NCBI GenBank assembly: GCA_964344685.1
Contig: CAYFOK010000007.1
Span: forward strand, 147,184-211,183
Length of the DNA: 64,000 nt
Direction of reading: 5' to 3'
Source: Scalindua sp964344685
GTDB lineage: Bacteria > Planctomycetota > Brocadiia > Brocadiales > Scalinduaceae
In this document: positions 9,801 to 18,030 of the stretch, piece after piece
How positions within the stretch are numbered: the stretch's first letter is position 1
Layout: each line of letters opens with the position of its first letter
Notes under the pieces: model-generated
Seen by the model: the letters and a program-made list of their open reading frames with translations, nothing else
The model's database searches: none
What the model was told of the DNA's origin: nothing
Made by a program: the position numbers and the translations under genes

Positions 9801-10007
9801 AAAGCCAGAAATGAAATCTTGATTACCGATAAAATAGGGAGTATGTCTGCAATAGAATTATTATTTATTGTTGCAGGGGTTTTAGGCTGTGTTTATATTT
9901 TTTATCTTCTATCGAAGAAAGTAAAATATATCTTAACTAAAACGACAATTGCCTGTTATTTATCTGTTATTGCAGCCTTTGCATTCGCATACATATGTAT
10001 GTTGTAG
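6825..10007 (+). CDS. cNMP-binding/GAF/degenerate sigma54-ATPase/membrane polyferredoxin fusion
   Basis: The 1060-residue protein has four modules. Residues 20-145 form a cyclic-nucleotide-binding domain of the Crp/Fnr sensor type (GNCLFIIHSGSV, GDCFGAISLL). Residues 180-325 form a GAF domain (GEGVTGWVV). Residues 345-615 resemble the AAA+ domain of sigma54 activators, with Walker A GGEDGTGK (376-383) and the C-terminal DWPGNVKELENVLRRA. However Walker B is GTIFLNHV (466-473) in place of GTLFLDEI, and the GAFTGA loop is replaced, so ATP hydrolysis and sigma54 contact are probably lost. Residues 645-1060 hold several membrane spans and NapH/NosR/CcoG-like cysteine motifs: CGICP (698), CRYVCP (779), C807, C811, C816, C826 and CVLCMNCYKNC (841-851). 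There is no DNA-binding HTH. It looks like a membrane redox protein with a sensory front end. Confidence 0.85.
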   Translation: MTEEKSFSKKTRDFLKNYEPFCLLSNNLLKKIVSKLQIQNYGVGQTICERGHKGNCLFIIHSGSVVETLVDSSGEEIAVAVLSKGDCFGAISLLTDEPYLATKKAQEDAELFVIYNEDIQELIQKNPVLSIYLTRIVSTRIKAFYDFFKKEKIKIVEVIGDKFEKERKLDVINKVTRLFHSAEDINKTLLSVVKIVSEEMKADACSIYLVDRVNHDLVLEAAVGLDNEITRNVRMRLDKGEGVTGWVVKNGEPVALEDVHSDPRVKFITEIHEERLSSLLSLPLGDKNDIIGAINIQTVEKRNYTYDDIRGLTIIANHIALAVSHARLKRRIQIAEGVSGRKVPENQGFVGKGKYIDKINAFVNSIASNDEPVLIGGEDGTGKVPMSKIIHYKSRRHRGPFVEIDCRDIDRESWGEELFGFEKISKVISSSGSTGKDLQDNLSPENSLKAGDLATRLGFIELADSGTIFLNHVDRLNQANQIKLLNYLQEGKFNRVNGENTVFSNARIIVSVSQNIASSLEKGIFDKSLYKILSKNFYQLKALRDQKRSIPMLTKDFLEKISRELHKDVKGVSDNAMGRLMSYDWPGNVKELENVLRRAVILAKTDIITSEQIFFGIPRVEKKWSFDILSFESFKNFLKSKFYPTGLQTLSSIFLVITLLFLFLGHNEGQLNFVNILFWSAGIFGMYLITFVSGRFLCGICPFATIGDLMKRLKNFNLQIPKILVSYGRYITIGLIISVFWFEGVTSIPHSSTLTAYLIIFILSGAVISGFFFERRVWCRYVCPLGGLFGIYSLSSITSLKANRSVCLNQCETHDCYLGTESIKGCPMYLHPYGLENGRDCVLCMNCYKNCGHSSIRVNLQVPGSDIGSMSNKSLSESLLCLSLLGILLVEYGSLLSIDSQWFLSLHNLIGINQSILYTLIFIFVSFLPSGSILFLDYVFNGFSFNNVMARITVLGYSAIPLALMGHLAFYWNKLTADFWRLMELAGTYQPVKARNEILITDKIGSMSAIELLFIVAGVLGCVYIFYLLSKKVKYILTKTTIACYLSVIAAFAFAYICML

Positions 10008-10222
10008 TATATTTAGTTCTCTAAGAACAGAGTGGCATTGGGAGTTACTCTCTACTTCAAATTAACACAATTTTTTATTTTTTAAGCTGCAATCGTTGGA
10101 TTAATTGTTTAAGTGCGTACTATGGATATACGTTTCTGTTTCAGGACTTCCTGAAGAGGATAAGTGGAAATGGCCTGCAATAATTAATCGTTTATATTAC
10201 AGTGCTAGAATTGCAGGCTAAA

Positions 10223-11239
10223 TTAACTGACGATAGAAACGTTTGATAATATGCCATTATCCCTGGGCTTAGTGCTTTGGTTCTTGTTCTTAAGCCCGAG
10301 AAAGCAGATAAACTCTTTTAACAATTCCTCGTTAAAACAAATATGATTCTCTTTCCTAATTTCTTCCAATGTTGCAAAAGGCTTCATTGCAGCTGCATAC
10401 GGCCTGTCGGACGTCATTGCATCATATGCATCAACTATCCTGGAAATTTGCCCAAATAAATGGATATCATTACCTCCAATTCCATAAGGATATCCTGTAC
10501 CATCATTGTTTTCGTGGTGCTGAATAACTACTTTTAGAGAGAGCCCATCAATGTCATCCCTGTGTTCTAAAAGTTTCAGCCCTGCTTTAGGATGTTTTTT
10601 GATTATATCATACTCATCACTAGTGAGATCCCCGTCTTTGGTCAAAACTTCCACAGGGAGTGTTGACTTGCCGATATCATGCAACAGAAGGCCTGTCCCC
10701 AGACTTTCCAGCTCTTTTGGCGGTAAGGCAAGATATTTGCCAAAGAGTAATCCGATAACCGCTACATTAATAGAATGTGTATACGTATGATAATCATTGG
10801 AAGTAACTTCAAACAAACTGGAAAATGTATTCTCATTCTGCATTATGTGACTTATTGTATTACCTACCCACACAGAAGCCCGTACAATATGCTCACCAGA
10901 CTCTGGATTCTCAAAAAGATCCTGTGATAAGTTATTCGCAACCTGATAAAGTGCACCTGATTTTTGCAAAGAACTTTTACTATTATCAGTAATAATTTGT
11001 TTAAGGTTTCTTTCCTGATACCTAAGGTATATATTGGTATCTTTTGTAGCAATATACAGCCTTTGTGCATTCCTGCTTAACAGTTCTTCTCTTCTCGCAG
11101 GACTGAATTCTTGATCCCCCCGGCAGAATAAAATATATCTGGAGCGCCCATTCAGATCACTTCTCAAAAACACATCAAACTCTATTTTGGTGTTTTCAAC
11201 TAAAGCATCCTTTGAAATAGCAGTATATTCTTTGTTCAT
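10223..11239 (-). CDS. HD-GYP domain protein, probable c-di-GMP phosphodiesterase
   Basis: The 338-residue protein has an N-terminal domain of about 100 residues (a PilZ-like or DUF3391-like fold is possible) and a complete HD-GYP domain. Metal-binding and signature residues are visible: H151 and H155, HDIGK (187-191), H216, HHE (241-243), and DGTGYP ending at 251, followed by DAYDAMTSDRPY. HD-GYP enzymes hydrolyse c-di-GMP to pGpG or GMP. There is no receiver or membrane span, so it is likely cytosolic. It stands alone, with about 410 bp upstream and convergent to the fusion gene. Confidence 0.88.
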   Translation of the reverse strand: MNKEYTAISKDALVENTKIEFDVFLRSDLNGRSRYILFCRGDQEFSPARREELLSRNAQRLYIATKDTNIYLRYQERNLKQIITDNSKSSLQKSGALYQVANNLSQDLFENPESGEHIVRASVWVGNTISHIMQNENTFSSLFEVTSNDYHTYTHSINVAVIGLLFGKYLALPPKELESLGTGLLLHDIGKSTLPVEVLTKDGDLTSDEYDIIKKHPKAGLKLLEHRDDIDGLSLKVVIQHHENNDGTGYPYGIGGNDIHLFGQISRIVDAYDAMTSDRPYAAAMKPFATLEEIRKENHICFNEELLKEFICFLGLKNKNQSTKPRDNGILSNVSIVS

Positions 11240-11650
11240 TGATTTAGGTACAGTAATTTCTTACAATAGTAATTAATCATTAAATATAAATCAAATTATC
11301 ACAAAAAAAAGATAACTCCTTGATATTAAACACATTATGTAATTTTTAATATTTGTATGGATATAGACGGAATTATCTGTCGCTAAATTTGTGCCTAAAA
11401 GATTAATTTTTGGCAAAACAGATGACCCAAAGAAATGAAATTGTGCTAAATACTTATGTGATACAATCTTATCTGTAACAAAAATATGGGTGAGGGTTGT
11501 TGAAAAACTATTGTTATTGTTTCTGCACCTGTTACATTGTTGATAATGTCAACGATTTAAGGGTAATTATTTCTGCTTTGAAGATGCTCAGGAGGCTTGA
11601 AAAGATCATGATATGAAAAATAAAGCTTTACAGGACAAAAACTACTGACA
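11240..11650. other. Intergenic, no feature recognised
   Basis: These 411 AT-rich bases separate two leftward genes. They should hold the promoter of the HD-GYP gene and the 3' end of nothing else, since the next gene to the right ends at 11651. I saw no convincing promoter, hairpin or small ORF. Confidence 0.4.
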
Positions 11651-12439
11651 CTATTTCACCTTTTTGATTGCTTCTCGAATCATACTTTTAGAAGGGTGAT
11701 CAGATTTATTCCCATTTACATAATAATAACGACTTCTCAGGCCGTAATCTTTAATGGTTTTCATATTCGAATCTACATCCCTTCCATTGATTCTCACTGT
11801 TGGAGAACCTGTAAAATGAAACCTTCTCGCATCTTCTGGTGTTTCAATTAAAATCAAAGTAACGTCTGCATCAACTGCGTCCTCGGCAATAATGTCTGTA
11901 ATACTGTCTGTGATAGATGATACTCCGGGACAGCCCTCAATGAACAAAACTCCAATATTGACGACATTCCTAGGAGTTTGAGTTATAGTAACCGCAATTT
12001 CATCACTATTGTCCTTAAACCCTTCACCAAACGCACTTATCAGGTCATCATTTATGGTTAAATACAAATAATTACCTTCCTCGCCTGGTAAAACACGTGC
12101 AGAACCTGACATACCCATTGACAGTATCATATCTTCGCTTGTTTTGCCAAGAAGCATGCCAATGTTCTCCCCCGGCAACGCGTAACTGTCTAAAGCTGGC
12201 ACAGGGATTCCGTCTGCATTATGCCCATCCGGAAACATCGTTGTATTAAAGCTCCAGTTATCGTCCTCTTTTACTTCCCAATGGATTACATGATTTTTCT
12301 TCAGGATTATATCTGTCATTTGCCATGCCTGGTCAGCATGGACTACAGCAAGTTCCGCAAAAACACCTTTTGAGCTATTTATTAATAATAAAGGGGTTAG
12401 CAGAATTGCAAAGGCAATAATAATTAGCAATCTTTTCAT
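11651..12439 (-). CDS. Secreted LecA-like lectin domain fused to thioredoxin-like domain
   Basis: A signal peptide (residues 1-28) is followed by two parts. Residues about 33-152 resemble the PA-I/LecA-type beta-sandwich found in many bacterial exported proteins: ALPGENIGMLLGKT, GNYLYLTINDD and the calcium-site-like GFKDNSDEIAVTI. Residues about 160-262 resemble the thioredoxin-like family that reads GCPG (169-172) followed by GSPTVRINGRDVD (211-223). The CxxC position has only the first Cys (C170) and then serines, so thiol-disulphide exchange is unlikely. It probably works outside the cytoplasm; substrate and role are unknown. Confidence 0.7.
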   Translation of the reverse strand: MKRLLIIIAFAILLTPLLLINSSKGVFAELAVVHADQAWQMTDIILKKNHVIHWEVKEDDNWSFNTTMFPDGHNADGIPVPALDSYALPGENIGMLLGKTSEDMILSMGMSGSARVLPGEEGNYLYLTINDDLISAFGEGFKDNSDEIAVTITQTPRNVVNIGVLFIEGCPGVSSITDSITDIIAEDAVDADVTLILIETPEDARRFHFTGSPTVRINGRDVDSNMKTIKDYGLRSRYYYVNGNKSDHPSKSMIREAIKKVK

Positions 12440-12548
12440 TTCAATTTATTGGTTATGTTTAAAACTATACGAATCGAATATTATACTGAAACGGGAAATC
12501 ATGTCAACTTTTTCAAATAATCTATAACTAAATTAATTCTTTCAAACA

Positions 12549-14087
12549 CTATTGTAAAAGATACTGATAATTTTCACATAAAAAGCCGTCATACTTTAAT
12601 CTTGTCCTTCCATCAACAAAGCCGGGGGTCTTATGTTTATAATATTCTTTATCTTTATTCCGAGCATTACGATCATCAAGAGCCCAATCTATGTTTAATG
12701 TTAATATATCTAAAAACAAATATCTTAGAAATCGAGATATTTCGGTAACCGGATCATCCATGAATTTTCTATTTAGTACCACCCTTATGTTTTTACATGG
12801 AGAGTATCCCATGGCAGGACCTGCAATCCCATGTATCCTCGTCACCTTAATCCCATCATCATTTAGAATTCTTGCTGTTGCAATACATCTTTGAACTCCT
12901 CCGCTATGTCCGCTTAAGGCAACAGATTCTTCCCGGTGTACATCACATTTCGAAACAATTTCTGATGCCATTTCGTAGGCATAACCATGTGATATATTAA
13001 ACAATGCCCAGAAAACGTCAGCACAGCTTCCGTATCTATAAGGTATCATTTTTACTGCGGCTGGATTTGTTCCCTCCTGAATAACACTTCCAGACTGGCC
13101 TGTAGGACATTCCTCTTCTGGTGGGTTATTTAGATAGCGAGCCCACAGATCCATATTCTGGGCCGAGTCATCACCACCATAAATACCCCTTGTCAAAAAT
13201 ATTTTTTCCGATTCACCACTATCTGCCTTGTACCATTGATCAAATACCGAACCAATCACCGGGATTTCTCCCAGCAGGTTTTGGGTAGTAGCCAGTATCC
13301 CCTGATTACCATCTATCCTGTACCGGTATGTGAGTGCAGTGATTCCATTACGCCAGTCCTCTCCGGCAGCCTTGAAACCATCTAACTTGTAAAACGGAAT
13401 TTTTTTCTCCATAATCATATTCTCAAATAATTCCGCCTCTAAGAATGAAATCGGAGACTTGATAATCTCTCCGGCAAATTGCTTAAGGCCAATAATGGTA
13501 TCTATTAGAAACGTGTATGGTAACCTTAAACAGTCTTCAGGTTTTTTAACTTTAAAACCATCTAATCTCTGTCTTCCTGCAACGCGGTTACATCTATTTT
13601 TAGTACCATATCGCACATAATCCCATCCAAATACCGTAGATCTATTTCCTGCTGTACCTTCCAAGCTTCCTATATAAAATGTTAGTGACGGGTCCTCGAA
13701 ACCCATCCTGTCATAAACATACGAAAGCAATTTCAAATCTTTTAAGTTGCCATGCTTACCTGACAGCACTTCATAAAGGTTCTTAGGATAATATTCCAGT
13801 AAAACCCCTTTGTCTTTTTCCAGGTCACGTAATGTTTTTTGTGTCTTAGTTGAAGCTAAGTTAAGATTTGTTTCGTAAACAGGTTTCAAAAATCCCGGCT
13901 TGCCGAGTTTCTGCTTAATTTTATCTTCGGTCAAAACTACACCGGGTTTTTCCCACTCATCTGTAACCTCAAGCAAATACTCAAGTCTTTTTTCGCCATA
14001 TCTGACCAGAAACCCCGGATTGCGTAAACATCCCGGAAGAATGAGAAATAACAGGAGAGCGAAAATGGCTGATCTAACTTTCATCAT
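12549..14087 (-). CDS. Lipoprotein with alpha/beta-hydrolase (lipase-like) domain
   Basis: The 512-residue protein starts with a lipoprotein signal peptide whose lipobox is LPGC, placing the lipidated Cys at residue 20. The C-terminal half contains LSGHSGGVQR with the GxSxG nucleophile elbow at 393-397 (Ser395), typical of esterases and lipases, followed by strand-like VTRIHGIAGPAMGYS. His and Asp partners cannot be fixed by eye. The N-terminal half (about 20-300) is not recognised and has several Cys. It sits 21 bp downstream of the YihY gene on the same strand, so the two may be cotranscribed. Confidence 0.7.
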   Translation of the reverse strand: MMKVRSAIFALLLFLILPGCLRNPGFLVRYGEKRLEYLLEVTDEWEKPGVVLTEDKIKQKLGKPGFLKPVYETNLNLASTKTQKTLRDLEKDKGVLLEYYPKNLYEVLSGKHGNLKDLKLLSYVYDRMGFEDPSLTFYIGSLEGTAGNRSTVFGWDYVRYGTKNRCNRVAGRQRLDGFKVKKPEDCLRLPYTFLIDTIIGLKQFAGEIIKSPISFLEAELFENMIMEKKIPFYKLDGFKAAGEDWRNGITALTYRYRIDGNQGILATTQNLLGEIPVIGSVFDQWYKADSGESEKIFLTRGIYGGDDSAQNMDLWARYLNNPPEEECPTGQSGSVIQEGTNPAAVKMIPYRYGSCADVFWALFNISHGYAYEMASEIVSKCDVHREESVALSGHSGGVQRCIATARILNDDGIKVTRIHGIAGPAMGYSPCKNIRVVLNRKFMDDPVTEISRFLRYLFLDILTLNIDWALDDRNARNKDKEYYKHKTPGFVDGRTRLKYDGFLCENYQYLLQ

Positions 14088-14107
14088 TTACAAACCGTTA
14101 TAAGCTC

Positions 14108-15436
14108 TTATATATCTTTTAAAAGCTTGTTAGCTGAAGATTTCTCTATTGTTTCATTAAAAGTTTCCAGAGTATTTGACAATATTTTCAATTCTCTATT
14201 CTGTGCGACAGGTATATTGTCAGTACCATTTTTGTCCAGAGCATCAATTACGTGCTTTATGGAAAGATGATCAATAGTACATGCCGGCTGATATGCGAAC
14301 TCCAGGTCATCATCAGTCTTAGTTTCAGTGGCAACTCCGCACCGGACTAATTCGTAAAGAATTTGATTTACCAGCCGGATAGGTATTTCCAGGTCATGAG
14401 AAATCTGATTTGAGGTTAAAGGCTTAACTTCGTCAGAGAAATTCTTTGTTATTAAATGAGTTATCTGCAAAGCAAGCAACCTCTTGTAAGAGAGGCTTAC
14501 GCGTGAACAATCCGGCTCGAACTCATATGTATCTATATTCTGAAGAGCAAAAGAAATTTCTGCCCCGAAAAGGACGATCAACCAGCTAATCTGTAACCAT
14601 ATTAAGAAAAGAGGTAACGCCGCGAAACTCCCGTAAATAGCATTATACTGAGCTACACCAACCTGGGAATGGATATAGCACCATTGCGCAACTTGATATG
14701 TTATTCCTGCAATCACACCTGCTATAAGGCCATACAAAAATTTAACCTTCGTGTTAGGCATAAAGATGTAAATAAAAGTAAAGGCACCACAGATTACGCA
14801 ATAAGGCAGAAGTTTGAACGAGAAGAATATCAGGGGGCTGAAATATCCTAAAATTGAAAATCTTTCGGTTATGTGAGTTATCTGAGTAATTAAGAACACG
14901 GTAAGGCCACTGGAGACAATTACAAGAACAGGACAAATAAGCATTATAGAAATATAATCTGTTATCTTCCTTACCGCGCTTCTTGGTTTCTTTATTCCCC
15001 AGATATCATTAAAAGAGTGCTCAATATTACTTAAAAGTTTAATGACTATCCAGAAAAGCACTGCCAGACCAATACCGGCCACCATCCCTCCTTTGGTCTG
15101 TTCAAGAAGAGAACGGGCGAATCCCATAACCTGCATGAGCACCTCTTCCTGACCGGGAAATTTTCCCAGGAGCTGCTTTTCCAGGGCTTTATCAGAACCA
15201 AATCCCTTTGCTATACCAAATACAAGAGCAATAACCGGAACGATTGAGAGCAAAGAGTAGAAGGTTAAAGCTGATGCCCTTAAACTACACTTATCTTCAT
15301 AGAATCCGCGCGATGCCAGTATCACAACTCTAAGCTGCGTAATGAAGAATATTTTTTTACGAGGATGGTCCTTAAGACGAATTCTCCATATGTCAGTTGT
15401 TACATAATTAATAATTTCTGATAATAGTGTTTTCAT
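14108..15436 (-). CDS. YihY/BrkB family inner-membrane protein
   Basis: The 442-residue protein has an N-terminal cytoplasmic stretch, then six membrane spans with the family signature: ASALTFYSLLSIVPVIAL near residue 55, later IYGSFAALPLFLIWLQISWLIVLFGAEIS. The family was once called RNase BN; that activity has been reassigned, and its true role (possibly envelope transport) is uncertain. About 130 C-terminal residues after the last span look like a winged-helix-like region (LTSNQISHDLEIPIRLVNQIL), as in many longer YihY proteins. Confidence 0.9.
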   Translation of the reverse strand: MKTLLSEIINYVTTDIWRIRLKDHPRKKIFFITQLRVVILASRGFYEDKCSLRASALTFYSLLSIVPVIALVFGIAKGFGSDKALEKQLLGKFPGQEEVLMQVMGFARSLLEQTKGGMVAGIGLAVLFWIVIKLLSNIEHSFNDIWGIKKPRSAVRKITDYISIMLICPVLVIVSSGLTVFLITQITHITERFSILGYFSPLIFFSFKLLPYCVICGAFTFIYIFMPNTKVKFLYGLIAGVIAGITYQVAQWCYIHSQVGVAQYNAIYGSFAALPLFLIWLQISWLIVLFGAEISFALQNIDTYEFEPDCSRVSLSYKRLLALQITHLITKNFSDEVKPLTSNQISHDLEIPIRLVNQILYELVRCGVATETKTDDDLEFAYQPACTIDHLSIKHVIDALDKNGTDNIPVAQNRELKILSNTLETFNETIEKSSANKLLKDI

Positions 15437-15712
15437 TATTAATTAAAACCTTATCAGGTAACATAGTGCGGCATAGCCGCCCTTAATATCAAATAGGTTA
15501 TGACGGAGATAAAGCAGCCTGTTTTTAAGTAACAAAAGCAAAAAAATAGTTTCCACAACTATAGTGAGCTTCAAACTTTAGGCATTTTGGACTTTCTGTG
15601 ATTATTCTATAGTATGGTGAAATGAGTTGTCAACCGTTATAATTCAAACTCATAGCATAAACAGCAACAATGTATACCAACAATTTACCATTACATAAAG
15701 GAGTGTATTGAA

Positions 15713-16132
15713 ATGAAAAATTATCGAAAAGAGCTGTGGTTTAATGTAACTAAAAGAAGAGAATTTATAAACATTACCCCCCAAGTAAATTCCTGCCTCA
15801 AAGAGAGCGGTATACAGGAAGGCATCGTCCTGGTCAATGCTATGCATATAACTGCCTCTGTCTTTATTAATGATGATGAATCCGGCCTACACCACGACTA
15901 TGAAGAGTGGCTGGAAAAACTGGCACCTCATGAACCGATTTCTCAATACCGTCACAATAATACGGGAGAGGATAATGGTGACGCACACCTTAAACGGCAG
16001 GTAATGGGCCGTGAAGTCGTTGTCGCGATAACCGAAGGTGAATTGGACTTCGGACCATGGGAACAGATATTCTACGGTGAGTTTGACGGCAGACGAAAGA
16101 AGAGGGTCCTGGTAAAAATTATTGGTGAATAA
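15713..16132 (+). CDS. YjbQ/UPF0047 family protein
   Basis: This 139-residue protein is a full-length member of the YjbQ family (secondary thiamine-phosphate synthase family). Conserved parts include VNAMHITASVFINDDE, HHDYEEWLEKLAP and, near the C-terminus, GRREVVVAITEGELDFGPWEQIF-like residues (here GREVVVAITEGELDFGPW) followed by FDGRRKKRVLVKI. Members are small trimeric beta proteins; thiamine-phosphate synthase activity has been reported for some, but the physiological role is unclear. The ATG is preceded by AAAGGAGTG. It is a single gene between two leftward genes. Confidence 0.93.
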   Translation: MKNYRKELWFNVTKRREFINITPQVNSCLKESGIQEGIVLVNAMHITASVFINDDESGLHHDYEEWLEKLAPHEPISQYRHNNTGEDNGDAHLKRQVMGREVVVAITEGELDFGPWEQIFYGEFDGRRKKRVLVKIIGE

Positions 16133-16174
16133 GAGAGTGAACGGCTTTAACTGATACTTTTCCAGTTTCTGGAA

Positions 16175-17734
16175 CTAGGGTTCAGTTTCCGGCAGAGCCA
16201 GACTCAGCCGTTCGTGACTTGGTACCATGCGGAATTGAGGTTTTTTGATAACATTTACACCGACAAATACTTCCATACTTTTTAGGAAGCTACGGCACTC
16301 CTCGCTCAGATGTTTCAAATGCAGCCGTTTACCAATATTAAAATATCGATCGGACAGTGATTTGATGGCTTCAAGACCTGACTGGTCGCATACCTTCGAA
16401 TGTCTGAAGTCTATCACTACATTATCAGGATCCTTATACGGGTCAAATGATTCTAGGAACTTTCTCACAGACCCGAAAAACAGTGGGCCTGACAAACCAT
16501 AGACACATAATCTTGGTGTTTTTACGATTGAGTTCAGCTGAATGGTCTTTCCACTTTTCCAGGCAAAAACCAACGCTGAGACTATGACTCCTGCAGCAAC
16601 GGCAATCGCGAGATCAGTAAACACAGTTACACTTGAAACAAGGACTAACACGAATGCATCAGCACGCGGCATTTTGTGTATGATTCGGATGCATGACCAC
16701 TCAAACGTACTCAAAACAACCATAAACATAACCCCTACCAGTGCGGCAAGAGGAATCATTTCAATGTACTTTGACCCAAATAAAATACAAAGAAGGAGGA
16801 AGATAGCTGCTGAAATACCGGACAACCTACCGCGCCCACCGGAATTGACGTTTATCATACTTTGTCCTATCATGGCACATCCTCCCATTGTACCAAAAAA
16901 ACCGGCAACAACATTTGCGATACCCTGACCAAGACATTCTCTGCTGCCTTGACCTCGCGTCTCTGTTATTTCATCCACCAGCGACAATGTCATCAATGAT
17001 TCCAGAAGACCGATGGCCGCAAGTATGAGGGAATATGGCCAGATTATGCCGAGTGTGTGCCAGTTCAATGGGATCATCGGGATATGAAATTGCGGTAATC
17101 CTCCGGCTACAGAGGCCATGTCACTTACCTGCAGTGTGTTTACATTGAACCCAATTACTACTGCTGAAATAATTAAAATAGCGATCAGAGGAGCAGGTAC
17201 GGCTCGCGTTAAACGTGGCAGAAAATGGATGATGACCATTGTAGCGACAACTAATCCAATCATAACCCACAATGTTGTTCCCTGCATCCATGTCAACATC
17301 CCCATGTCACCCGGCAGCTTAAAATGTCTTAACTGAGAGAGAAAGATGACGATTGCAAGACCATTGACAAAACCCAGCATTACAGGATGAGGTACCAGGC
17401 TGATATACTTACCAAGGCGCAAAAGTCCTGCAGTTATCTGAATAATACCCATCAATATAACGGCAGCAAACAGATACTCAACGCCGTTCTTTGCAACAAG
17501 CTCAATCATTACCACTGCCAGGGCACCTGTAGCACCAGATATCATTCCAGGTCTACCCCCGGCCACTGCCGTTATAAGCCCTACTATAAAAGCTGCATAT
17601 AAACCGACCAGTGGCTCTACGCCGGCAACAAAGGAGAACGCTACCGCCTCCGGTACTAACGCCAGTGCGACAGTCAAGCCTGACAGTAAATCGTCCTTTA
17701 TATTTACACGCTTTTGAATATAGAAATTAAACAT
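16175..17734 (-). CDS. SulP family anion transporter with STAS domain
   Basis: The 519-residue protein begins with the SulP signature (DDLLSGLTVALALVPEAVAFSFVAGVEPLVGLYAAF, here quoted in part as LSGLTVALALVPEA and GLYAAF) and has about 10-12 membrane helices up to residue 405. The last 110 residues form a STAS domain (VVIDFRHSKVCDQSGLEAI), which in this family regulates transport. SulP proteins carry sulfate, bicarbonate, molybdate or other anions; the substrate is undetermined. It is convergent with yjbQ, 42 bp apart. A distant APS/PAPS reductase at 61.3 kb makes sulfate possible but is not operon evidence. Confidence 0.92.
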   Translation of the reverse strand: MFNFYIQKRVNIKDDLLSGLTVALALVPEAVAFSFVAGVEPLVGLYAAFIVGLITAVAGGRPGMISGATGALAVVMIELVAKNGVEYLFAAVILMGIIQITAGLLRLGKYISLVPHPVMLGFVNGLAIVIFLSQLRHFKLPGDMGMLTWMQGTTLWVMIGLVVATMVIIHFLPRLTRAVPAPLIAILIISAVVIGFNVNTLQVSDMASVAGGLPQFHIPMIPLNWHTLGIIWPYSLILAAIGLLESLMTLSLVDEITETRGQGSRECLGQGIANVVAGFFGTMGGCAMIGQSMINVNSGGRGRLSGISAAIFLLLCILFGSKYIEMIPLAALVGVMFMVVLSTFEWSCIRIIHKMPRADAFVLVLVSSVTVFTDLAIAVAAGVIVSALVFAWKSGKTIQLNSIVKTPRLCVYGLSGPLFFGSVRKFLESFDPYKDPDNVVIDFRHSKVCDQSGLEAIKSLSDRYFNIGKRLHLKHLSEECRSFLKSMEVFVGVNVIKKPQFRMVPSHERLSLALPETEP

Positions 17735-18030
17735 AACATTATAAACGCAACAAGTTATTCCCTGTATTTACTGAAATTTATTATTTAATGGAGTACAGAT
17801 GTGTTATGCATACAAAACGCAGAGGAGGGTGAAATACCTTTTAAATAAATCACCTAATCTGGTAGACAGGAAAAAATGTTCAAGCGGAGAAAACGCCCTG
17901 CACCTGAATGAAATTCAAGTGGAAAAAAGTTCTTACTGAATCTATGCACACAAAATTTAAAGGGAGATTCTATGTTATTTAAATTTTCGTGTCAATAGTA
18001 ATATTTAGTTGTGCCGGGAAAATAGAATAT
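17735..18030. other. Intergenic with an AT-rich inverted repeat
   Basis: The region separates two leftward genes. A perfect 10-bp inverted repeat AAAATTTAAA (17952-17961) and TTTAAATTTT (17978-17987) encloses 16 nt. It could be an AT-rich operator or simply chance in AT-rich DNA. No gene is visible. Confidence 0.3.

Noticed and set aside
10105..10221. 40-codon frame ending PEEDKWKWPAIINRLYYSARIAG
   Set aside because: The C-terminal part looks protein-like, possibly a gene remnant, but the frame has only a TTG start, no ribosome site and no neighbour it could join.
16175..17734. Operon of SulP and APS/PAPS reductase for sulfate assimilation
   Set aside because: The genes are 44 kb apart and on opposite strands, so the link is not supported.
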